From assembly GCA_026419785.1 (NCBI GenBank), contig JAODTK010004121.1, forward strand, positions 152,171 to 216,170: a DNA stretch of 64,000 nucleotides, in the 5' to 3' direction. Origin of the DNA: Sclerodactyla briareus. Lineage: Eukaryota; Echinodermata; Holothuroidea; Dendrochirotida; Sclerodactylidae. A model generated the notes under the pieces. The model did no database searches. It was not told the DNA's origin and saw only the letters and a list, made by a program, of their open reading frames with translations. Shown piece after piece: positions 57,701-64,000 of this stretch; the stretch's first letter is position 1; the number at the start of each line of letters is the position of its first letter. The position numbers and the translations under genes were made by a program.

Positions 57701-60339
57701 ATTAGTGTGTTATGAGCAGGGCAATTGTTTAAAAAATATCTATCTGTGGGAAGGTAAGCATTTAAATGTATTTCCACGAAACTAATCAGTCCAGAGAAGA
57801 AGAAACCTGCTCCTTGTACAGGTTAGTGGGTGGGTGGGCCAGTTAGTGTTTCCATTAGATTGGCCTCCTAAAATCATGAATTGATAATTATATCCCGCGT
57901 GTCAAGGGATATTATGGTTTTGGGTGATTAGCCGCTGTCAAAGGCTCCGCCGCCGGAAACTTTAGGCGTTGCGCAATAACTCTTCAACGCTTTATCCGAT
58001 TGATCTAGTGAAATCTCAGATGAATTCGAAAGTGGGCATCACTGCAATGCTGGGGCCGCTAAATTGCCTAATTTATGCGAGATTCTCAAGTTAGTCGGAT
58101 CTGAACGAAACTGGTGGGTAGGGACTATAGTTGATCCCGAAAAATGTGGAAGTTATTTCAAGGTCATTGGAGGTCGAAATTTGCGAAAAAATTTATGCGA
58201 TTTCCCAAACTTGTCAGATTTGAACGAACTTGGTGGCTGGGGGCTACATTTGTTCCTCATAAAAAATTAGAAGTCATTTCAAAGGCCATCATGGGTCAAA
58301 TTTGCATAATTCATGTGCCTATAAACTTCCATGGATTACAAAAAAACTTGGTGGATGAAGTTTATCTTGGTTTCCGACCAAAATGGGGGTCTTTATGGGG
58401 TGTTAGTTACTTCTCACAAATGATTGCTCAAAAGCGAGGATATACACGTGAGCGGTTCACCAGCCTACACATGTCCAGTTGGTTCTTGAGAAAGGTGACA
58501 GGACAGTGATTGCAATACTGCCAGTTGTGCTCTTCTTGAAGTAAGATGAGCAGTCCATTGCTCTAGATCAGATAGTCTACTTCTCCCCTAATCTCGCATA
58601 CTTCCAAACGCCCCTTCTATTTGGCCTATTAGTGCTTTCTTCTGGCAATTCTACCTAGATAAGATATTCAGGTTCGAAGTAATTTATAGACATACAATAA
58701 CTTCTTCCACCTTCTCTGAACCAACAGGGCGAGCCCATGAGGGGGAGAGGCAGGGTGATCGCGATGGGCCCCGGAGGAATGGGTCCCTACCGTCGCCGGC
58801 TACCCGCAACAACCGGCCACTGAGGGCGACGAGAACAAGGAGAACCAGGCCGTAAACGGGGCGGCGGACGAGGACAAGCCCTACCAGCCAAGATACCGTC
58901 GCCGACAGCGACACACTGAGGGTGAGAACTTATCTTTTTTTCCAAACCTGTACGTAATTCACTGCAGAAACTCCAGTTGACACAAATTATATTTTCTTCT
59001 TCAAGAGAAAACAAGTGTAGCTCCCCTAACATTTCACTCAAAATGTGTATTCTGTTTTGACAACTGATTCATTTTGATTTCTTAATGCTTTGAAATGGAG
59101 TTTCATTTGTCGCAAAGGTATTTCGTTCACAGAAAGTACACTTATATTACGCAAGCAGCCCTCCCAAACATCTTTGCTAATTTCACATGTTTTCATATTT
59201 CGAAAATATTGTTAATCTAATTTATTGTTAATTTAACGAAACTGTTAACTTGGCTAGTTCATTGGGGAACTTTCAGGTTGGGTTTCAAGGTCATTCATGA
59301 TAATCCAGTCGTTTCTCCTGACCCTTACCCTAATACAAATGAATATTTCACTTCTCATATTGATACATGCTCCAAAATGGCAGCCTCCTTGTATTCGTCA
59401 CTGAAATGAGTGTATTCAGAGAAAAAGTACATAGTGTGACTTTGGAGGGCTTTCCCACTTTTCTCGAATGTGGACATTGAATATTGGTTCTAAGCTTGGA
59501 CAAAACCTCAATGATGGATCACAGTATATATGGTGGATTACAGTTTGAAGAAATCTGACTTAATGGATTTGTGTGTATACGCACCTCAATTTTAGTCAAA
59601 TAAAAATTAATGAATATGTGCATTATGTAGGTACAGTTGTTTCCCGTATTAATCAATTGGGGAGCCTAGCATTGTTTATGCATGGGCATGAGAAATATAC
59701 ACGTTTCTCATAACTATGCAACATAGGGAAAAACATTATGTGACATTAGTGGTACTGCCTGTTATACACAGCAAAATATAGGCTGTCCCCTCATTTGGTA
59801 GAGCTCTGTCAGCAAGTGTGAGATGCAGGAGTATTTCCTTTTATCTATGATCCACTTGCCGCGCAGATTACGATCCTATCGAGGGCCCGGCAAAGTGTCA
59901 CACCTGAATGTTGGGCTTTTGATCCACCACCAGTTTCACAGATTAAGGCTATACTTAGAGCAGAACGTTATATTCAAGTGGTGGTAATCACAGGCGATGG
60001 TTAACTTTCCCTAACCCCTTGTTCTGGTTCCCTGCCAAGCCACTCAGCCCTATTTGTTATCAGTATGACCCCCCCAGGATTTTGAAACCTGAGTTTTACA
60101 GGTGTAGCCGACGTTCTGCCAACTGGTGTGCCAGCCAAATCTTTTGGGATGGGGGTGTGGGTGGGGGGGGTGGTCGAAGGTTATGATCGAATATTATATT
60201 ATTGTCACTCCCTACTACATGGTATCACTCCATTATTTCATTTCTCCCTCTGTAGGCCAGTGAAGGGAGCCAAGCCAAGGAGGGTGTGGCCAGCAGCGTA
60301 GAGCCAGCGGCCCAGGCCCCTGTAAACAGCGAGGAGTAG
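48731..60339 (+). CDS. Y-box binding protein (cold-shock domain), gene span of the exons found
   Basis: Seven coding exons in order give the diagnostic parts of a metazoan YBX protein. These are the CSD strand VYGLVKWFNVKNGYGF with the RNP1 motif, the DTQEDV..VHQ segment with RNP2, TAIAK and ETVEFDVVQGDK-type end of the CSD, NVTG..GSPVQGSKYAPDR, Arg/Tyr-rich islands alternating with acidic stretches (ENKENQ), and a C-terminus ending VNSEE*. YBX proteins bind single-stranded DNA and RNA, package mRNA and control translation, mainly in the cytoplasm. The exon layout, including the 32-34-nt exon 3, matches vertebrate YBX1. The first exon (variable N-terminus) was not found. Most exons contain 1-2-base indels, commonly in homopolymers, so no continuous frame exists. 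I judge assembly error likelier than pseudogene because splice sites and introns persist. Paralogue identity (YBX1/2/3) cannot be assigned. Confidence 0.85.
48796..50857 (+). other. YBX intron 2
   Basis: About 2.06 kb. It contains a 48,884-49,153 frame whose start (MNGRPFKQTNFLKNIQHVCC) resembles nothing I know, T-rich runs at 49,038-49,070, and no RNA gene. It ends with a good pyrimidine tract and acceptor TTCTCTCTATTCTTACAG at 50,857. Confidence 0.6.
50858..50889 (+). CDS. YBX exon 3: mini-exon with RNP2
   Basis: Reads (N)-D-T-Q-E-D-V-(F)-V-H-Q across 32 nt. GACGTATTGTCCATCAG lacks one T for the expected Phe codon, and the start GGATGAT appears to lack part of the Asn codon. Restoring two bases gives the 34-nt length conserved in vertebrate genes. 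V-F-V-H is RNP2 of the cold-shock domain. The donor reads CAG|TGAGTA, one G short of CAG|GTGAGTA. Confidence 0.85.
50890..54463 (+). other. YBX intron 3
   Basis: About 3.57 kb. It includes a C/G-run palindrome-like segment (51,588-51,640), two copies of an AGCCCGA/CTAGCCCG motif near 52,920-53,000, a G-rich CTGGTGCCGGTACCCCCGCC block (53,770-53,840), and family G material at 53,170-53,235. No coding exon of YBX and no other gene is seen. It ends in CTCTGTCTTTTGCAG. Confidence 0.55.
54464..54581 (+). CDS. YBX exon 4: C-terminal half of the cold-shock domain
   Basis: Starts ACGGCAATCGCCAAA (T-A-I-A-K) right after the acceptor. It continues with N-Q-N-L-R-R-T-S-G-E-G-E, comparable to the NNPRKYLRSVGDGE segment of other YBX proteins, and ends E-T-V-E-F-D-V-V-Q-G-D-K at the donor AAG|GTGAAG. 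The exon is 118 nt against about 90 in vertebrates. The excess lies in a G-rich stretch (about 54,518-54,545) between G-E-G-E and E-T-V-E-F, and could be a sequence error or an in-exon insertion. A one-base excess in GTTGTTTCAG breaks V-V-Q. Confidence 0.85.
54582..55588 (+). other. YBX intron 4
   Basis: About 1.0 kb, starting GTGAAG and ending CCCTTTTCCACCAG. No genes or clear repeats inside. Confidence 0.65.
55589..55734 (+). CDS. YBX exon 5: post-CSD segment and first basic island
   Basis: Encodes G-T-E-A-N-N-V-T-G.., then G-S-P-V-Q-G-S-K-Y-A-P-D-R followed by a run of arginines, F-M-Y-R-R-R. This is the sequence that follows the CSD in YBX proteins and starts the first basic/aromatic island. 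At least three one-base shifts occur (around 55,597, 55,611 and 55,660). The 3' end is uncertain; a weak G|GTGGAT donor at 55,734 is my choice. The minus-strand 81-codon frame here is a shadow. Confidence 0.8.
55735..57233 (+). other. YBX intron 5
   Basis: About 1.5 kb. Contains family G repeat units at 56,070-56,370 (TGCTAATTAACGGGATTTGG, GTCACTGGAGGTCAAAAT). The frame pair at 56,809-57,115 has no recognised motif. Ends in TGTCTCTCTTCTAG. Confidence 0.5.
57234..57357 (+). CDS. YBX exon 6: acidic and Arg/Tyr-rich tail
   Basis: After the acceptor CTTCTAG the sequence gives V-P-V-A-N-G, then G-T-D-G-G-D-K-T-G-G-K-E-D-A-A-R-R-R-R, and in the next frame G-Y-R-R-R-L-E-Y-R-P-R. The alternation of charged and Arg/Tyr clusters fits the YBX tail, but this region is poorly conserved, so the assignment rests on position and composition. 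The frame changes at the G-run 57,315-57,325. The donor was not clearly identified. Confidence 0.6.
57890..58060 (-). repeat. Family A terminus, inverted, inside YBX intron 6
   Basis: On the + strand: TTATATCCCGCGTGTCAAGGGATATTATGG (degraded hairpin), then GGCTCCGCCGCCGGAAACTTTAGGCGTTGCGC, TTTATCCGATTGATC, GTGAAATCTCAGATGAATTCGAAAGTGGGCATCACTGCA. This is the exact reverse order of the 27,340-27,560 end. Confidence 0.75.
58060..58385 (+). repeat. About 118-bp tandem units (family G type) joined to the family A terminus
   Basis: Units start TTGCCTAATTTATGCGAGATTC (58,064), TTTGCGAAAAAATTTATGCG (58,181) and TTTGCATAATTCATGTGCC (58,301). Each contains (C)GGATCTGAACGAAACTGGTGGGTAGGG and CATTTGTTCC-like blocks plus TTTCAAGGTCAT.GGAGGTC. 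They sit directly against the inverted terminus, showing that families A and G share one element architecture. Confidence 0.7.
58728..58921 (+). CDS. YBX exon 7: basic/aromatic and acidic tail islands
   Basis: First frame: G-E-P-M-R-G-R-G-R, then M-G-P-G-G-M-G-P-Y-R-R-R. After a one-base shift near 58,815-58,821: E-G-D-E-N-K-E-N-Q-A-V-N-G-A-A-D-E-D-K-P, then Y-Q-P-R-Y-R-R-R-Q-R-H-T-E. The E-N-K-E-N-Q stretch followed by P-R-Y-R-R-R parallels the vertebrate YBX1 tail (DKENQG...RYRRN). The donor CTGAGG|GTGAGA is strong. Minus-strand frames over this exon are shadows. Confidence 0.85.
58922..60255 (+). other. YBX intron 7
   Basis: 1.33 kb, GTGAGAACTT to CATTTCTCCCTCTGTAG. Contains a possible minus-strand tRNA-like segment (60,060-60,140). 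Confidence 0.65.
60060..60142 (-). repeat. tRNA-like segment (SINE head or tRNA pseudogene)
   Basis: On the minus strand TTGGCTGGCACACCAGTTGGCAGAACGTCGGC resembles an A-box region, and AGGTTTCAAAATCCTGGGGG a B-box with T-arm, about 40 bp later. The C-run/G-run makes the acceptor stem unreliable. Not a clean tRNA. Confidence 0.4.
60256..60339 (+). CDS. YBX last coding exon and stop
   Basis: Reads A-S-E-G-S-Q-A-K-E-G-V-A-S-S-V-E-P-A-A-Q then A-P-V-N-S-E-E and TAG, an open frame of 27 residues. The acidic, Ala/Ser/Pro-rich ending resembles the C-terminus of YBX proteins. The acceptor is CTCTGTAG at 60,255. The junction phase with exon 7 does not match as sequenced, presumably because of another small indel. 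Confidence 0.85.
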   Translation, partial: ASEGSQAKEGVASSVEPAAQAPVNSEE

Positions 60340-61100
60340 TCAACTCCCATAGGAGGCCGCTGGGAAACATGTAACATAGCCCCTAGCATCCAGCCACCCA
60401 GCTTAAGTCATCTCTATGTTCATTCAATTCAATCTAACCAGCGTGTTGATAAGGCAGTCCTCTCTCATCTTTATTTCACCTCCTTTATGTCTAATGATAT
60501 TTCTGAAGCAGACAAGTAGACACTAGGATTTTATTTTCTCTGCAATGAGATCACCGTAATGAGGTGGGTGGATCCTTGGAGAGTGTATATCCGAAGATGA
60601 AACACACACAGTGCTAACATTGAAGCCCTGTCTTCAAATATAGGTCCATTTGTATCAGAACATGCAACAACCTATGATCAAATTGTTTGGTGCATAGTTC
60701 ACATGTCCTGGCTTGTATCTGGCCAGTCACATGTACCTGGGGTCCAACTACATCCCATCAGTAAGGCTGCAGTGAATCATGTGAGTCCAATGCCCATATA
60801 TACCTTCAAGTTACACTCGATGACATTATGTGAGTTGTGCACGTTGTGAATCCGCCTATATCCAGTCTACTTTTGAGTTAGATATCTGGATTTCTGAAGG
60901 GGCAATGTTGAGAGACTGGCTTATATCCATATGTGGGATGCAACACCACCAAGAAGTTCGTTGCTCCAGTTTACAGCCAGGTTCTTCAGGCATGATTGGT
61001 GATTCGCAGGGAATAGATAGTTGAGGGGGGAGAATATTTGGGGATACAGTTTATCTGACAGAAAAGGCTACGACAATAAAACTTTTGCACAAAGCTGATT
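60340..61100 (+). other. YBX 3' untranslated region (inferred)
   Basis: Sequence after the stop has no long frame on the + strand, is U-rich in places and ends near the AATAAA at 61,075. The extent is inferred from that signal. Confidence 0.6.
61075..61080 (+). terminator. Poly(A) signal AATAAA
   Basis: GACAATAAAACTTTTGC about 735 bp after the YBX stop. It is the first canonical signal with a downstream T-rich/GT zone I can find. Confidence 0.6.
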
Positions 61101-62740
61101 GGAGAAACAGGTTTTATTCAAAGCCGGGCTATATTGTTTCTGAAAAATAGGATATAAGTGGAAAATAATAAACTACTTGGTGGCAGGCGTACCATTTGGG
61201 GAAGGTAGTGGTAGAAAGGGGTCACAAAGGATGAAGCAATAGCAATTGGTAGATTATTATTGTTACTTTGAATTCTAATTTGGGTATTTTAGTTAAATTA
61301 TTTGCTCTTTGTCAGCTGTATTTTGTGACCCTGTATTATTTTTTCAACTTTTTTGTGTGATGGGTTTAATAATCAAGGGTCTCTCCATGAAGCACAGTAA
61401 AGACTAGTCAAAGTAACAAAAATGTCAAAAAATAGGAAAAGTAAAAAAGGTGGTAAAACAGTTCAAAATAATAGGTTTGATTTTCTGAATGCCAATATGC
61501 ACTGATCCCTCTAATTATTTTTGTTGTATTTTTCCATTTTTTGGACAATTAAATTACCGTAAATTACCTTAAATCTGTTGAATTATTTTATACTGGGCTT
61601 GCCAGTTGTAGTAGAATCTACAGAAATCAAGGAACTGGATTGCTCGACATATACAAGCAATGTCAAGTTATTAGGACACCCGACAGCACTCATTTAGTGG
61701 TATGCTCAATATAACGAATTGGCAGCCCTGTGTATATTTACATATACTGGTTATTTTAGGATTGTTGGATGTGCCATTCGCACTCATCAAGTATTTGACT
61801 GATTTTTACCCTCAAATCTATAAGTAAAATTCCTCTAGATTTCATAATGTTTTGAATATTTTTGTTGCAATCGTTAGTGTTTACGTTATGGTCTGCGACC
61901 GTTACTTTTAGGATTTGCTTTCAAATTATTACCTATTAAAAGATGGGATAAGTGCTGGAATAAAAAACGGATAACTAATAATTTTTTGGCTATCTTTTCT
62001 GAATGGGGGGGGGTCCTTCAGGACTTTGTTTGGCTATTGACAGTTATGCATTTTGCGTTTATCTACTGGAAGTGGGATATTAGACTTGTGGCACCAGTTG
62101 ACAGAACCCTTTATCCTTTGGAACGAATCTGGCAGCCCATGCTGACCTACCACTGTATTTGATACCCAGCAGCAACCCCTGCTCCTAAGACGAATGTTGA
62201 AACTGAACAGACCAGTTCTGGTGTTTGCTCAGAGGCACCCGGACCAACACATACAAGGACCTGAGAGAAAAGTTTATTGGCAAGAGGTCAAAAAAAAGAA
62301 AATTGGGTTAAGATTTCTGACATTTTTCCTTCTTCCTTGACAAGTCTGAGCAACCTAACAGTCCTCTGGACAGTATGTGTGTGTGTGTCCTTGGGTTGTG
62401 AACAACAATAAAACCATCACCCCTCCCCCACCTGGTTAGCTCAATTTGGTAATTGGTTCCCTAGGTTTGAAGTCGGGTCACGAATGTCCAGAATGCTTGG
62501 TCATGAGTGGAAATTTGGCCTATGTGCGTTTCTGTGGGGAGTAAATGAACCCTATTGTTCTGGTTTAAACCGGAGTTTCATAGGAGACATAGGGAAATTA
62601 TTAAAAATTGATATTTTTAAGCTTGTTAACTATACCCCACAAAATTGGTAGTGGGCTCCCATTACCAGTACATAGTGTTAGAATTTATAAGCAGAAGTCT
62701 AAGAAAAAAGCACGATCTGATGGGAGTTGAGGTCTATTTA
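61101..62740. other. No gene recognised
   Basis: AT-rich with no supported exon. A weak tRNA-like A-box (GGTTAGCTCAATTTGGTAA) lies at 62,436 without a good B-box. A short (TG)n occurs at 62,377-62,390. Confidence 0.4.
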
Positions 62741-62749
62741 AAAAAGAAT

Positions 62750-64000
62750 CTGGGGTAGATGGGGCTCCTTGCCGTGGTGAAGGAACCCTCTAGGAGACCG
62801 TACTCTGAATAAAACCTCCCATCGTTTTGGAGGTATTTTTTGTAAATAATGTAGAGCCTGTTATTAAGCCTGGTTTTGCATATACCTAGTTTTTATGGTG
62901 CACGACAATTTCACCCTAGCCCACTTGCCTTGTGGGTCCTTGGTTGACAACGGCTAGGTCCACCCCCCTTGACCCAGTGTTCTTGGTTTGAAGCTTCGGA
63001 AGGACATCCGGTTTTCTTAGAAAGTCGCCTCATTATACAGTCACCCGACTTTACACACCAATTGCCTTCATGGTACCGGTACCCAACACCGTGAGTGCCA
63101 ACGCACGGTATGGTGGGGTTGTTCGATGTAAGCACCATCATCCGATCGTCAATTCCCGTGATTGCAATTAATCAGAAGACTTTCAGAGTTAGTGCCTGAA
63201 CCTAGGACGATGCGGCGGCGGTCTCGGTCCTAAGTGAGGCAGTGAAACATAGCCAGGAGAAGAATCGACCTCTGTAGCCTTCAGGAAGTAGGTGGAAAGG
63301 TGCCTCAGCTAGAATGATAACTGGTAAAGACTGCAAGCATAATTTTTCTGGTAGGTAACAGAGTGGTACGGTGGTGTGGGGCAATTTTGTTGGCAGAGAA
63401 GTTGGATAGAAAAAGTTGTTGAGTTACTCGTTTTAGCGACAGAATTGGTTATTAAAGTCATATTGAAGCAGGATTGTCTGTGGCCCTCCTCGTTCACGCC
63501 CCCAAGGGTTTGAGTATAAGTATGAAGGATGCTTTCTATGATGACCTTCTGTCTGTGGTCTCCAAGAGTTGTTGACAAGGAGCTTGTTCTAGTTTGGCTG
63601 GTGATTTAAATGGCCATTGTTGGGAAAGCTGCGGATGGCTACGAAGTGTGCATGGAGTTTTCGTTCGGCTATGGTAATAGGAATCCTGAGGTGAAAGGAT
63701 TTTAGAGTTTTGTGATGCTACAAATATGGTCATTGCGAATACTTTTTCGGAAGCTGAACAGTAGATTAGTTACGTTCCCAGTCGGACTCTAGCGCCAATA
63801 GATTATATTCTGGTCAGAGGTGTTCACAGCAATTAGTAAGGATCAAAAGTTATAGCAGTGAGGAGTGGTGCTTACTCACAGTAGGCTATTATTTTGTGAC
63901 CTCTCCGCCAAGTCATAATAATGGCAAGAGACCCCACGTAGCCAGAAGGAGAGTTTGGGAAGCTCCAAGGAAAACTTCTAGAGGAGATTCAAGAGCAGCT
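62750..64000 (+). mobile_element. LINE 4: RTE-type non-LTR retrotransposon, 5' part, cut by window edge
   Basis: Protein-level traces on the + strand include GVLLAEKWIEKVVEL-like (about 63,385), SMKDAFYDDLLSVVSK (about 63,516), AGDLNGH (about 63,597), ERILEFCDATNMVIANTF (about 63,694-63,750), IDYILVRG (about 63,799) and MARD.PH.ARR.VWK (about 63,920). Order and wording are those of the RTE-clade endonuclease, with the Asp-Leu-Asn-Gly-His and Asp-Tyr-Ile-Leu motifs. Frameshifts are present. The reverse transcriptase would lie beyond 64,000. The left boundary (about 62,750, GGGGCTCCTTGCCGTGGTGAAGG) is approximate. Confidence 0.75.
63380..64000 (+). pseudogene. LINE 4 (RTE) endonuclease, frameshifted
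   Basis: Catalytic-type residues visible are the Asp and Asn of GDLNGH, and Asp of IDYILVR. About five frame changes separate the conserved blocks within 600 bp, so no intact product is encoded as read. RTE endonucleases nick target DNA to start target-primed reverse transcription. Confidence 0.7.

Larger units (their letters stand above)
57358..58727 (+). other. YBX intron 6 with an inserted repeat
   Basis: About 1.37 kb. It holds the inverted family A terminus and 120-bp array (57,890-58,380). The acceptor is CTTCTCTGAACCAACAG at 58,727. Confidence 0.5.

Overview
The window looks like nuclear DNA of an animal with a repeat-dense genome. It contains one convincing host gene with phase-compatible introns, at least four non-LTR retrotransposons, and many dispersed, partly inverted repeat families. 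There is no sign of bacterial, viral or organellar organisation. A marine invertebrate, possibly a deuterostome, is my inference from the style of the repeats and the Y-box gene; it is not demonstrated. Almost every open reading frame above 60 codons lies in a repeat or is a chance frame.

The host gene is a Y-box binding protein (YBX family; cold-shock domain plus basic/aromatic tail) on the + strand, about 48.7-60.3 kb. Exons carry the CSD RNP1 segment (48.73 kb), the RNP2 segment (50.86 kb), the end of the CSD (54.46 kb), the post-CSD basic island (55.59 kb), two Arg/Tyr-rich tail exons (57.23 and 58.73 kb) and the last coding exon with its stop (60.26-60.34 kb). A poly(A) signal lies at 61,075. 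Nearly every exon has small, mostly homopolymer-type indels that break the frame. Because introns and splice sites are kept, assembly errors are the likelier cause, but decay is possible. The first coding exon was not found.

From 1 to 48 kb the window is a mosaic of mobile elements. A near full-length, decayed LINE (6.4-10.1 kb; esterase-like ORF1, APE endonuclease, reverse transcriptase) sits between two CTAT microsatellites. Two further truncated LINE copies of different families lie at 28.1-30.3 and 30.8-31.95 kb. An RTE-type LINE begins near 63 kb and runs off the right edge. Several medium-length repeat families recur in both orientations. The clearest pair is a roughly 1.75 kb element at 13.03-14.75 kb (+) and 22.2-24.0 kb (-). 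Others occur at 17.6-18.25/33.55-34.08 kb and 19.7-20.26/32.74-33.25 kb.

The most unusual structure is a family of modular elements. They share a (CGG)-rich terminus followed by a terminal hairpin (CCCCGAACACT...AGTGTTCGGGG type), but their bodies are different tandem repeats. Two long copies lie head-to-tail at 38.74-41.46 and 41.87-45.20 kb, with three and four internal units of about 590 bp. Other copies have bodies of about 116-120 bp units (27.0-27.57 and 57.89-58.38 kb) or a single 590-bp unit (3.55-4.17 kb). The internal units are full of TGACCT/AGGTCA hexamers. The architecture recalls non-autonomous rolling-circle-type elements with central repeats, but I see no transposase and cannot classify them firmly.
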